64,000 bases of DNA, taken from positions 1,488,001 through 1,552,000 of the forward strand of contig JAJIRX010000622.1 in assembly GCA_023853785.1 (NCBI GenBank). The letters are read 5' to 3'. Numbering within the stretch: the stretch's first letter is position 1; each line of letters opens with the position of its first letter. Below the pieces are notes generated by a model. The model was not told where the DNA came from, made no database searches, and saw nothing but the letters and a program-made list of their open reading frames with translations. The position numbers and the translations under genes are program-made. The stretch comes from Psilocybe azurescens. Lineage: Eukaryota; Basidiomycota; Agaricomycetes; Agaricales; Agrocybaceae. Shown here one piece after another: positions 11,680 through 23,552 of the stretch.

Positions 11680-13083
11680 ATGGTTGCCCATGGACGTCCG
11701 GCCCATCTGGCAAAGCGAGCAGATGATCCTCTGAGTGCACCCACCGGTGTCGCAGGTATCAATACACAAGCAATTGTCGTTGATACTTCTGCCGCTGCAC
11801 AGCAGACCAGTCTAGCTTTTGATCAGTCAGCACCCGGCGGCTCGACTGCTTCAGCACCTCCCTTGAACATCCTCGATTCTTCTTCACTGCCTGTGGTAAC
11901 GACAGGCACTTCGACACATACCCTTCCAACCTCTGTGTCGTCATCTACATCTGCGACTTCTTCGCCGACTTCTCTTGCCGCATCTTCAAAACCATCCATA
12001 GCTATGGGTACAGTTATCGGCTCTTGCGTTGGTGCTTTCGTTGGCGCCAGTGCGCTGATTCTTCTCGGTCTTTGGTTCTACAAACGTTATTCCAGATCCC
12101 TCAAAGCCCGTAGAAATGCACGCGGACCCCTCGCCCACACTCGGAATATAAACACTGGCGAACAACGTAGATCGCATCTTGAGCCATGGAATAAATTGGA
12201 CGAAAGCGACGACAAATGGGAGGACATGTACCAGACAAAGGAAATCAAGGAGACCGAACACGTAGCACCCATGGAGAAGCTCACTATGTTCAAGAAGACT
12301 CCCAGCGTTCGTACGGCATACACTCATAAATCCACCAATATCGCTGCTTTTGACTTCCCTCAGTCTTATTCGGACATTGGTGCGACCCAGGCTCAGGCAA
12401 CCCCTATGCCTGAACCCCGCCCTTTCCTTGGCCGTGTCGACGTCAACCCTGAAATAACTTCGAGCTGGGACACACAAACTGCAGGAAACGGCTCATACCT
12501 TTCCATCCGCTCGCAAGCTGATGCAGGGAGGATGTCCCCTACAACCGACATGGCTATTCCCACCCCACATCCCGTAGCCTCAGAAGCGCACAAATGGGAG
12601 TCCGCCGAAGTGGTCCACTATTCGGATGCTACTCCACCAGAAGCAGGCCACGATCAGGATGCCGACAACCGAAAGAGCGCCCATAATCCATTTTTCAATG
12701 CGAAAGATAACGATTTCCAGCCACGCTCTCGGTCCAATTCGGTCGTTAAGTCTGCGAAGAGCAAAGGCAAGGAGCGTATGCGCTACTCTAACGTCTCTGG
12801 TGTCTCTGCGAATCCGTTCGACGATATCAACGAGCAGATGCTTCCCCGCCCAACGTTTGTGCAACACGCCGCGACGTCTTCGTCAGCCTCTACGGAAAGT
12901 AAGGAGCGCGCACTGCAGTCGCTGATTGCTGCTCTTGAAGTTTCAGAGGATGAGGTGCGAGACCGGTTGCGTATTGCTTCGATGCAACCATCGGTCATCT
13001 CGCAGGTGTCCACCGTCGGCGGGTATGACGAGGAGAGCGATGTGACGAAGGAATTCCCGTTGCCTCCGCCCAGAGCATCTTGA
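11680..13083 (+). CDS. Single-pass membrane protein with Ser/Thr-rich ectodomain, uncharacterised
   Basis: An intronless 467-codon gene, unusual here because nearly all neighbours are intron-rich. Residues 1-105 are Ser/Thr/Pro-rich and suited to O-glycosylation, without an obvious signal peptide. A hydrophobic segment at about residues 107-132 ('GSCVGAFVGASALILLGLWF') is followed by basic residues 'YKRYSRSLKARRNARG', so a signal-anchor with an extracellular N-terminus is the simplest topology. The cytoplasmic tail of about 330 residues is hydrophilic. A coil-like segment near the C-terminus reads 'LQSLIAALEVSEDEVRDRL'. The layout resembles fungal Mid2/Wsc-like cell-wall sensors, but no WSC domain is present. 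I do not recognise a named family, so the role as a surface sensor is inference. The frame is intact. Confidence 0.75.
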   Translation: MVAHGRPAHLAKRADDPLSAPTGVAGINTQAIVVDTSAAAQQTSLAFDQSAPGGSTASAPPLNILDSSSLPVVTTGTSTHTLPTSVSSSTSATSSPTSLAASSKPSIAMGTVIGSCVGAFVGASALILLGLWFYKRYSRSLKARRNARGPLAHTRNINTGEQRRSHLEPWNKLDESDDKWEDMYQTKEIKETEHVAPMEKLTMFKKTPSVRTAYTHKSTNIAAFDFPQSYSDIGATQAQATPMPEPRPFLGRVDVNPEITSSWDTQTAGNGSYLSIRSQADAGRMSPTTDMAIPTPHPVASEAHKWESAEVVHYSDATPPEAGHDQDADNRKSAHNPFFNAKDNDFQPRSRSNSVVKSAKSKGKERMRYSNVSGVSANPFDDINEQMLPRPTFVQHAATSSSASTESKERALQSLIAALEVSEDEVRDRLRIASMQPSVISQVSTVGGYDEESDVTKEFPLPPPRAS

Positions 13084-15620
13084 AGTCAATGCTTGACTCT
13101 TGTTACACGTCTACGAACTGAAGTTTTTCCCACTCACTGCCTAATCATTTCGAACGTTTTGCGTATCTTATAACTTGCGATAAGTACAGACCATCCAGTA
13201 TCCATCCACAAACCCACGAGGATTCTTTCCCCCTCCCGACGCTTGTCACGCTCTTCTTTTTGCTTTGATTTATTCTATTTATGATACCTTTTTCCGCTCA
13301 TCCCTTGTTATCCTTCCCTTCCCGCAAGGCCAGCCTTGCTTTGATTCAATTTTTTCAATCGAGCCAGGCTTCCGATCTGGTTATCGAAACGCATTAATCA
13401 CACTATGCGTCCACTCCTATTGGGCTTGCTCCCACCATTGCATCATATCCGACTCTCACTTAACTATGTATATTCCCAACGTATACGCAATGCACGCACG
13501 CACGCTGCCATATTTCGAGAAATGTGATGATGTACAAAAGGGAGATCGTTGATGTTCTTCAATATGGTTGCCTACCCTACCCGTACTCCACCTTAGTTTA
13601 ATACTAGCTCTTACTCCACTCCAGTCCATTCCTAGCATTTCCGTGATGATGATGAGCTTTTTGATGCTTTCTGTCTTTTTAAATCATCTTGCTTGTTTTA
13701 CTATATCTTCATTTGTCTCCAATTTTTTTTTTAACTAAAACGTATCCTTCGAATGTAAATTGTCTTGATATCGATCTTTGTTATTGGTGGTGTTTTTGCT
13801 GGCTTTCTGATTTCTGTTGGGAAGTATAAGGATACATGATTGGTTCGTGTGCCCTAAGCGCTAGCATCTTCGATGACAACTAAGGTTGCAGATGATATTC
13901 TTTGGATTTAAATTCGTGTATTATTCGCGTTTTTATTGGGGCTTTGAAAAGAAGTGCCGTAATCTAGCGTAATCCTCACATTCAAATATCAGCAGGAGCC
14001 CGTACGTGCCCACTGACAAAGTTCAAGTTGACAATACATGCACACGGATGCCGATTGACCGGTTGAGAGGCAGGAAAATTTCTATATATAGTTACCCTCC
14101 ATTTGGGTCTCTACGTCTCATGTGTGTCGATGGCACGACATATGTATCGAGTTGGTATAGAGCCGATGCATGAGAAGTCGGTGAGGTGCGCATTGTAGAG
14201 TCCGATGGATATTTCCGAGCGAGCTTCTTGTGTTTTGACTTGACTAGGGTGTTAGTGGCAGGGTGTAGGGAGGTGTTAATTAATGATTATGAGCCCACGG
14301 CACTTCAAAGTATCGTCGAAGGGGATTCGCAAAGGGAGGCTTTCCCGGAGATGGACTGGAGTCCCCGCATGGATCATTCTGAACCGGACTTCGGAGCCTC
14401 GTTGATACGCGTTTTGAAACCTTGAGGCGCTTGCGTGGCGAATTGATTACATACATATATGTATTGGCGGCGAAAGAATTGTTTTCTTTCTTTTGAGCTG
14501 AATAAGGCGCGAGTCCAGGCGCATTCCATCTCAATGATGAATTGCGATAATCGCATTATCGTCCGGATCCTAGTGTTTCGCGAAGAAATCATAAATGTTC
14601 TTGGGACTGGCCATGACGTTGTGACTTGTCGCTACATGGAATTCGGGTATCCCTCTCGTTGAAAGTTGATGTGATTCTGCAGTCTGGCCTTCAGCCCGGG
14701 CATATGCAAAGTCTTTACAGAGAGCTGGACTCCTGCTGCTGGAGGTAAGTTGATATTTCCCTCGTCCTTGCCGACGGAGTTGCCATATTTGCATACCCAC
14801 ACATAACACGTGGAAAATCATCGGCTCTCGCTTTGTAGCGGTCTGGGTTTCCCGCTATCATATTAAGTCCACGGCCGCCCCAGGAAACATGTACTGGAGT
14901 AACGGGTGTGACGATCTGAGAGTTGTAACGTCAAAGCCTGACTTGGTTCAGACTTATCTTGGGACAGATAGTCCAACGGTTGTGCCGTGTGCAATTCCGG
15001 CATGTTCCATTTTAGGCAGAAACGTTACACGCTTTGTCCCCCTACTATCATTCCCGGGGTAATGCAAAACTTTCTGTATTTCCACAGTTAAAAACTCATT
15101 TATCCACATATTTCCATGAAAAGGGCACCGTTCGAAAGCCAGCTTAAAACAGCGTCGAATGGTGTAAACTATTAAGGACCATGTCCCGCTTGGATAGGAT
15201 CCGGGGGCAAAAGCTGTTTTCCCAGGGATATGCAAAACTTTGTGACCGGTCGGGTCACACTGAGCTTCAATCTTGTAACGCCCTCGAAATGGAGGGCGGA
15301 GTCTGAATATCTGCGGCTACGGTTGTGTCACGCTTCTCATCCTCAATTTCTTCAGACACGTGCATGGAAAGACCTGAAAATTGGCACCGTGGCTCGGGGA
15401 GGTAGTCTGAGCTAAGATATGAATTTTATCTCTTCAAGGATTCCATGATTCCGCTGCTGTGTACACTTGCTGCAAAATTTCACCCTTCGACGACGTCTTT
15501 TATGTCAGGAACTTAGCCAATCCCTACGAAATATTGTCTCACTGAACGCTAGGTTTCATTTATCATAATAAATCCAAGATTTTAGGAAATGTCACGATCT
15601 CACTTTCACTTTCAACTGCC
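13084..15620. other. Gene-poor 2.5-kb region holding one copy of a dispersed repeat
   Basis: The left part (13084 to about 13800) is pyrimidine-rich and is the 3' flank of the membrane-protein gene. From about 14000 on there is no convincing gene. A repeat copy lies near 14768-14842, listed separately. A short motif reading 'ATGCAAAACTTT' occurs at about 15061 and again at about 15229, each after a G-rich run, suggesting further decayed repeat material. The last 100 bp lead into the gene starting at 15621. Confidence 0.45.
14768..14842. repeat. Dispersed repeat, copy A
   Basis: A segment of about 50 bp starting 'TTGCCGACGGAGTTGCC' and ending 'CACATAACACGTGGAAA' matches copy B at 17575-17662 almost base for base. 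After a gap, a shared 'CTCGCTTTGT' block follows. Copy A differs from B at two CpG sites where A carries CpA or TpG, the expected mark of cytosine deamination. No flanking terminal repeats or target duplications are visible, so the element type is unknown. Confidence 0.6.
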
Positions 15621-17226
15621 ATGAAACGCACAAGAGAATCGCTCGAAGAAACTCTCGAGAATTTGCCGGATGGATGGGAGTCTTACACGAATGCGTTGAA
15701 GGACTTGGATGCAGACCAGCGGGCCGTGGCGATCGCTCATCTTTGCCAGCAGCTTGGGGTCACCGAAAACCAGGTCAAGAAAAGTAGACTCTCTCTCCAA
15801 TCTCTTCCTTCTTTCTCGTCTGCAAAGTGGGCCGAAGTGGCACCGCAGTTGGGCTTCCCGCCTAACGTGAAAGACTTGAGACTGGAACGTTTCGCGCCAC
15901 CAATGTGCTTGCTCCCGCCATCGATGCACAAGGCGATGTTCAAGGAAGGGTGGCGGATGATGGATGTTTATCAAGAAAGGACTGAACAAGATCGAGAAGC
16001 TGCTCGGGTCAAATTATTGGAACCAGCGAGCCATGTCCTCATTCCCTCAGCGATATATCATTGACGGCATTGTAGTGGCTTGTTCCTGTAATCGGCCTTT
16101 TTGAGGGCAGGGTCATTGATTTGCCAGAAGCCACCATGGTCGCGTCGAAGTACTCGTCTGGCGGCGCAGTGGAGCACGAGGTACAGTCCGATTTCTGTCG
16201 ATCGCGAGGTTACCCACTAACAGACGTTCCCAGGTCATCGTCGTCGGAAATGCAATGTTCTTTGTGATTGAACTGAAGCTGAATGTAGAGCGCAAAGACG
16301 ATTTAGCCCAGCTCTTCCTTGAACTCTTGTGTAAGCTCTTGTTTGACCTGAATTGGATCCACTTCTGATCTCGTCCGTAGCGGCTGCCGAAGCGAACAAG
16401 AGGAACAACTATACTGGTCTGCGAGTGTATGGTCTCCTAACAGACCTTATATCTTTCTACCCCTATTCCTACGATCCCGTTCAGAACGCGTTCTTTAAAG
16501 ATGACAAACTCATCGCCAACATAACCCGTGAACTCTTTTGCTCCGATATGATCCATGGTCAGTCTGGCCTTCATGTTTCACGGAAACATGCTCACACTCT
16601 TTTGAAGTGGCGAACAAGATTTTCAGCATCTTAATGTATGGGTATATCGAATCTCTTGAGGCAACTGTTGCACTCAGCAAAGCAAGGAGCGAGAAACAGG
16701 ACGTGCGTGTTTCCCCGATTACCGTTTCCTGCTTGCTCAGTCTACGTTAGCTGTCAGACAAAGGTTCCTCTCTGATTCAGCAAATGACGAATAGTCCCTC
16801 AATTATGCCCCCAACGTCACGGGTAGCTGTAAGCAGAATTTCCTCTCAGGTTTTGTTACGATCCTAATGTCATTGGTTGCAGTTGCAGAAGAAACCTGCT
16901 TGCCCTTCCCTCACAGCATGGGAACATGGTCTCGCCCTCGCCAAAGAAGCTCAGGAGATGTTCAGCAAGGGTGTTTCTACCGGAAGTATCGAGGCGCTCG
17001 AGGGAACAGCAACATCAGCGTTGAAAATTCTTGCACAGAGGCAAGTTGTTCGTTGTCTCTGCGAATGTCCTGACTTCAACAACCCCTTAGTGTCCATTGG
17101 CTTCCTAGATCCTCTGACTATACAGGCCCTTCAGTAGAGCCTGCTACCTTGGAGGATCTCGCTGATGATGCGCTTCAAGCTTGGTACAAGCGGCATCTGG
17201 CAACCCTTGGCGATTCTGAATTGTAG
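15621..17226 (+). CDS. Uncharacterised protein with a nuclease-like E-x-K core
   Basis: Starts 'MKRTRESLEETLENLPDGWE' and ends 'YKRHLATLGDSEL'. At least six short introns join cleanly in frame. The central exons read 'WLVPVIGLFEGRVIDLPEAT', 'SSGGAVEHE', then 'VIVVGNAMFFVIELKLN', 'LAQLFLELLAAAEANKRN' and 'YGLLTDLISFYPYSYDP'. The layout recalls uncharacterised families common in mushroom genomes. The hydrophobic strand 'FFVIELKL' has the E-x-K form of the PD-(D/E)XK nuclease fold, with acidic residues upstream that could complete the site and helices rich in Ala/Glu after it. That fold assignment is inference from one motif and could be wrong. No signal peptide or membrane segment is seen. Gene-poor flanks holding repeats on both sides suit a recently moved or fast-evolving gene. 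Confidence 0.65.
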
Positions 17227-19070
17227 TAGTATGCGGCAACTGGATTCACTCTGCACGCTTGAATCTCTCACCTTGGAGCCAAGACGGGAGTTAGGAGATG
17301 ATCACTGGCGCCGCCGCCGACAGTTTCCATGATTCAAGGAATGCGCATGTGCATTTATAGTACTAGTGGCTTTCCAGAGTCCGAATGCAATTAGGGTTCT
17401 TCTATAGGCAAATCCTGAATATGTTCTGGCTCACTTCAGACCTCGAGCCTGCCACCTTGCTTGCCGTCGGTGTCTCCAAGTCGATTGCATAACCGTGGGC
17501 GCTCTCTGCGAATTCGCATGCGGCGGGAGGCTCGGTTAGGGTTTCCGGATCTAGAAGTCCGCTCGGCATTGCCGACTTGCCGACGGAGTTGCCGTATTCG
17601 CATGCCCACACATAACACGTGGAAAGGCCTGGTCCCTTCGACATCATCGGCCTTCTCGCTTTGTCCTCTAATGTCGCTAGCATATTCTGGATCCACCCTA
17701 CCCCACCCCAGAAATCTACCGAATCATCGAGAAAGGGATTAAAACATGTCTGACTTGTTATGGACCTTCAAGTTTGAATCGACTCTAATTCACAACCGTA
17801 TCCATTCTACTTGCTCTACTACAACGCACTACCCAGTACTTGAAAAAGAATGATCTGAGACAAGTAAATAGCTCCAAAATAGTAGTCCTTTAACCCGGCT
17901 TAAAGTAAATACCGTTCATGTTCGCACTTCGGACCGAATGAAGGGAACGGGATCAAGCTATTTTGCCTTCGGGATTACAAGTTACTTTATGGCATGAACC
18001 TTTAGTTAAAGAAAGTCTAGTAGCGACGGTATGATAAGCGTTTCATCAAGTCCCCGAGTTGGTGTAAGGAGGATATAGATATTGGCGTCGATTTTAGACA
18101 CCGGTTACGGTCCTGGGTGGGAGAAAGGGCACACAGGTGCGCGCTGGCAGAGGGCGCGAATTTATATGGCAGGAAATGGCTAGTATAGTGGTGCTAGGAA
18201 ACCATCATATGGAAGTGGAGAATGTTATGTCGAGTAGGAAGTCCCTGCGCGGAGAGATGAAACAGTGACGCAGATGACTGTTGAAAGAGGTGGGGAGAGG
18301 CAGGCAGACATGATGGAAATTGAAAGACACAAGTTAGAAAGGTGGAATGTTGGCTCTGCCTGCGATGGACGATTTAGGAACAAGAGCCAGAGTTCTGATA
18401 TGCAGGACAGAGCATGTGGAATACCGGTGAGAGATTATCCGTGGCCGTGGGATATTGTTAGAAGAAAAGAGCTCGGGGAGGGGGCCGACGGTGAAGAAGA
18501 GGATAGTAGGATGGGCGACTAAGTTGTGACTCATGAGGTGGCTGTGACACTGTAAAGTGATAGATCAGGGGCTTGATGGCTCACAAGTACGCCAAGTGCC
18601 TGAGAATCAAGCCTAGGTGTGTGCACAGCCCAAATCAGAAATTTAACTCCGTCGCCAATGCTCGTCCATCCATATAATACAGTCCATAGCCGATCACGAT
18701 CACTACCCTTTGGCTACCACTTTGGCCTTGGACGATCAACGTTACTTACATACTGCTCACCGTGTGGCTGCCAGTCCACTCCATTTGTCGGCTAGGTTTC
18801 TGGACGTGACCACACAAACAAAGCAAACAGCGTCTGATTAATTTGTTTATAGTAAGTAGGCACCCAAATTCCATATCCATATCCCAACCCCTTGCCCTTC
18901 CCTTTCGTTGACAGTTATACGTCTTTTTCTTCTCACTGACCTTCTGTTGACACTTGGTGCTCTTGTCCGATTCAAGGCGATATCTTGGTCCGACATCCTC
19001 ATTTCCCGTACTCTTCGGACCATCACCACCCCACAGACGGCCAGATTCCACAGAGTCCAGATTCAAGAAC
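17227..19070. other. Gene-poor 1.8-kb region holding the second repeat copy
   Basis: Contains repeat copy B near its left end and no convincing gene. The right end, from about 18890, is CT-rich and forms the likely leader of the Zn2Cys6 factor whose ATG is at 19071. Several upstream ATG-less open frames overlap this leader and are not supported as coding. Confidence 0.45.
17575..17662. repeat. Dispersed repeat, copy B
   Basis: The counterpart of the segment at 14768-14842, in the same orientation and 2.8 kb away. The core is shared, then copy B carries about 20 extra bases ('GGCCTGGTCCC' and following) before the common 'ATCATCGG' and 'CTCGCTTTGT' blocks. The CpG positions lost in copy A are kept here, so B is the less decayed copy. 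Confidence 0.6.
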
Positions 19071-22000
19071 ATGTCCAACTCCTACAATATGGGGCAACAG
19101 TGGAATCAGTCCCAGATCAACTTTGGCCCTCTCCAGCTAGAGCAAGATTACGAGTTTGGATCTCTACCCGCCTCGACCAACGATCGCCAACAGCAAATGC
19201 TTCACCAGCAGCAGTCTTATGTGTCCGGCAACGCCTATCAATATTCCCAGCAGCAGCATCCTATCCAAAATTCGAATGCCCACCCATCGTCCCTCACTGG
19301 TGCTTTCTCGACTCCTCACAATCAACAGCACTCGCACAGTCGTTCATCGTCCTTTGGCGCCGCCCAATCAGGTCAGAATTCCATCAGCGGTGCGTATGCC
19401 CATAGCGGTGCATACGCATCCCAGGCTGCCGCAGCTGTAACGAATAATGGCACTAATGGCCCTTATCGCCCCAACAATGCCGCCTTCACTTTCTCTCCTC
19501 CGAGTTCGATTCCGATGGCTCTTCATAATATGGATGTCAGCCAGGGAGGAAGCCCTAATTATCTCACTTCCTCTCCAGGTCCATTACGCGAATCGTTTTC
19601 ACCACCTCCAACTTCCTCCCAGCTTCAGCAACAGCAATCATATTTCAACGCGAATGATAATCCTCCCGGTCCACCCCTGGCTAAACGACACCACGGCTCA
19701 GCCTTCAAAGACGAGCCAGTTGTCGATGATCCAGACTTCGAGGCGGGCCAATCAGATGCAAAGGATAAGCAGTCTAAATTGTAATTCATCGCCATTTTTT
19801 ACACAGTATCATCCACTGATTCCAAGATTTAGGTCTCGGGCATGTGCTCGCTGCAAAAACCTCAAGGTTCGATGTGAAGCCAAAACGGAAACGGAGCCTT
19901 GTAAGCGCTGTTTCAATGGTGGACACGAGTGTGTAATTCCGGGGAGGAAGATTCGTAGGACGCCACCGTGAGTCTATTACTCTCTCTGAAGGTGTTCTTT
20001 TCTGACAACATGTTTCAGGAAACGGGAGCATCTCCTCAATCAGATTCAAGCCCAGGCCAAAGAGATCGAAAGGCTAATGCAGCAGCTGGAAAAGGTCACG
20101 ATTTCTACTAATCAGCCTCGTAATCCCGGTCAGATTGACACTTCTGCGGGAGCAAGCCTTTCATCCCCGTCTTATCACCATCGTCCAACTCTGGATCCTT
20201 CTTCGGCTCTGACGTACCCTCTATCAGTCCAGGCGAGGAATCGAACCATACAGATGAGGGCACAAGTGGCAATAGTGTTGTGATGAACAAAGCGGTCGAA
20301 GAATGGATTGCGAAAGCGCGGGAGAGCTTGCATGAGTTCGGCGCTTTCATCGGTATCGGCGGTGCGGGCATGCCCAAGAGCTACCTCGTGGAAGAAGACT
20401 ACGAAGGTGATTCGGACGGAGATGAAGAGTACGTGGATGCTCCGGATGAGATGGAGGGTTTCGGCAATGGAGACGACCGGTATGAAGTCTCCGTGGACAA
20501 TCTGAGCGGCGAGGGCCCACCGCGCCCCGAGCTGGGCGGCAGGCTGAACCACAAGTCGTCCAGCTCTAGCATCGGCACCGTCGCTACCGCCGGCACCCAG
20601 CAGCGCAAGAAGAACTCGGGCGAGAACTCGAAGCCGGCCAACCTCCCAGTCGGGGCCTCTCCGTTTGGTCTGTTTGGAGAGCTCAGCTTGAAAAACCCAA
20701 CTAGCCGCGCGGGTAGCGCTGAGCCCGAAGATCAAGACAGAGGTCCTGGAATTGCTAATGCCAATTTCTTCAAGTCTAGTGAGTGCTTTTTCTTTTGCCT
20801 TCGTTTTGCGTTTCTCATGATCATTATGTTCAGCTCTTGCTCCTCATGCTCTGGGCCGCAGACTGGAGGCTGCACAACACCAAGCTCCTTCCATTCTCAC
20901 TCGAGGAGTTATCTCACCATTGGAAGCCGAGAAACTATTCAAAATGTACGCAAAAATGCAAACTAATTTCGAAAAGATAATTTAATTGTTTTATAGCTAT
21001 TTCGATAACATGAATCTCTCTGTATCTTTGCTTGATCCAGTCTTGTATACCGCACAGCGCACATTCTACCGAAGTCCTTTCTTGTTCACAGTCAGTGAGT
21101 ATCTGTATCTATTTTTCTACGGTCTATTTCAATTTACTTATATATATGCGTGTCTAGTCTGTGCCGTTGCTTCCAGGTTCTATCTTGAGCGCCCCGATCT
21201 CTACGCAAAATGCATGCACTATGCCCAATGGGCAGCTGGGACAGCCCTCATCGGAGGGAACAAGAACGTGGAGATGTGCTCTGCTTATATCCTATTGAGT
21301 CTATACCCTGTGCCGGCAAAGAAATGGGAAGACCAACGCAGTTGGTTGTATCTTGGTCTGGCCATTCGGTAGGATTTTTGCTTTTTTCGTTAGCAGGGGC
21401 ACCTGACCGATTCATCAATTTCTTCTTGTAGAGTTGCGACAGACATTAATTTACACATTCCTACGTCCGCCAAACCCCTTAATGAAAACCACGCTCGTGA
21501 GATGCTCAACCGCACGCGGGTGTGGTTGAACTGCTTCAATCTCGACAGATCTACTGGGTCGCAATACGGCAAACCCCCACCATCAGCTCCTCAGATTACA
21601 TTGCGAATAATTCCCCGAAATGGTGGTCTTCGTCGCCTCATAATATGCAAAACTTCGACATCCACATTTCGGCGTACAATGCTGAGCTGAGAGTTATGTC
21701 GAATTTCATTGCAAAGGTTTATAGCGACCCACTTCACCCCACTAATTTGAACAAGGTACGTCTGTTCCCGCTCCAGCTTTTACATAGGCTGACCTAGCTT
21801 TGGGCACTTTTTAGAGTGTTGACTTTGAGAAAATCGCAATTGAGACAGACGACGAACTGCAAGTTCTTTGTAAACAGTGGTTCTCAGTGTTGGAGGGAAC
21901 CAACATGAACGATCCGCAAAATCGTTTCAGAACGGGTTTGCTTCGACTGGCCTACAGTTATGCTAGGTTGATCGCCTTATCGTATGGCTTCCAGCATGCG

Positions 22001-23142
22001 TTTGGAAAGACAGACAGGATAGATGAGAACCCCTTCCTCGATCGGGTCAGCACTATTTCCAAAAAGCTGGTTATTGTTCCTTGCTGATGCAGGTCTTCTT
22101 CACAGTGTATGAAAGCTGCATTCGACGTTGTCGATGCATTGGTCAGCGATATTTGTCGTCCAGGACAACGTGTGTTCAACCTCTTTTTTATTTATAACGA
22201 GATCTTGGTTGTTGATTTTGTGTTATAGTTCACTTCTTGAGACATGGCCCGGAAGCGCAGAGCGTCTTTGTCACATTTGCTTCTGCTTTCTTGGTCAAGG
22301 TATGAACTCTTGACTCCTAGCCCGTTGACTCATCGTTGACATGCCTTGTAGCTCCTCCAACCCAGATTCACCTCGTATCTTACACCAGAGACCCGAGCAG
22401 ATATTCGCAACCTGGTGCAAAAAGTCATCGACATCCTTGGATCACCCGAAGTGTCCATCGATGAACGGCACGGGCCCAAACTCTACTCCCGCTTCCTCGA
22501 AAAACTGCTTGCGAAGCCCATGGCCAGCCTCGACCCCATGTCGCCTGGATCTGTCGCAAGCGCGAACATACCACTACCGCGTCAGAAACCGTACCAACAG
22601 CGGCAAATCAGGTCGACAACAACCCCAGCGCAAACCCCCGAGTCACACTACGCCTCGACGTTCGAGATCCCGTCAACAGTGTTCACCCACCCGTCGCCGT
22701 CGACGAGCAACTCCTTATCACCCCCGCCCACCGAGTCCGCGCTCTCGTTCGACCAGTTCGCGCCGCAGGGTCCCATTGACCCGTACGTTCCGCAGACCGC
22801 GCTGTCGGCGCTCAACGTCAACCCCACGGATAGCGTGATTTCTGGCGGGAACGTCATGATGAATGACTTCTTCCAGCCGCCTTTGCCATTTGATGACCAT
22901 ATCATGCAGAGCATGCAGTCTTTGACGGATCCGAGTGGCTGGCAGGATATCTCTTTGCCTGGTAAGTTTTCAGATTCGTCCCCAAAGCTTATGTTTAATG
23001 TACTTCTCGTGTCTCTTCAGTCGGATTCAACTGGATGGCCCAATTCCAGGAAAATCTTGGTCTTGATCTGCCTGGAATGGTATACGACCAAAACATGGAT
23101 TACATGACTGGTCCATCAAACAACAATAGCCACAACAACTAA
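19071..23142 (+). CDS. Zn2Cys6 transcription factor with fungal-specific regulatory domain
   Basis: The first exon is Gln/Ser-rich (about 238 residues), a likely activation region. Next comes a zinc cluster starting 'RACARCKNLKVRCE', spacing C-x2-C-x6-C-x8-C-x2-C-x6-C, followed by a basic linker and the coil 'REHLLNQIQAQAKEIERLMQ', as in dimeric Gal4-type factors. After an acidic linker comes the fungal-specific factor domain: 'GVISPLEAEKLFK', 'YFDNMNLSVSLLDP', 'AVASRFYLERPDLY', 'CSAYILLSLYPVP'. The C-terminus is Ser/Pro-rich and ends 'NMDYMTGPSNNNSHNN'. It should act in the nucleus, binding CGG-type sites as a dimer; the target pathway is unknown. One apparent single-base loss sits in the C5 run at 21574-21578, after which the family sequence continues ('TISSSDYIANNSPKWW'). 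The first intron splits the zinc cluster from the Q-rich exon. Confidence 0.88.
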
Positions 23143-23552
23143 ACCATTGTGCTTCCTATACCTCTCATCTTTTGCTTACTCCTTTGTGTGTATGTATAAA
23201 TTAACATCGCCCAACTGCTCCAACTAAAATATGCATTTCTGCTAGACACGTCCTGGATAACTCATCGGACCCTTTTCCTTTCTTCGTTCCACCGCTATTT
23301 CTTTGCTTGATACCTTATATTTTCCTCCGGCAGATACCATATACCACATGGATGTACGCCTTGTAAATCTTCTGAAAGTAAGACTAGAAAAAGCTTGTAT
23401 TCCCCAATAGTTGGCTGCAAAACTTGTCAATGAAAAATATATTATGGTTCCTTGGAACTTGTACACAATGCCGGTAGCTGCGATAACTAATAGAATGAAG
23501 AATATACAACATGACCTACTTATGAGGTTCATCAGGCCATTTATCTTGGCTT

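Noticed and set aside
20175..20735. 186-codon open frame antisense to the Zn2Cys6 factor
   Set aside because: It mirrors a coding exon on the other strand, has biased Arg/Ala/Gly composition typical of a shadow frame, and shows no domain.
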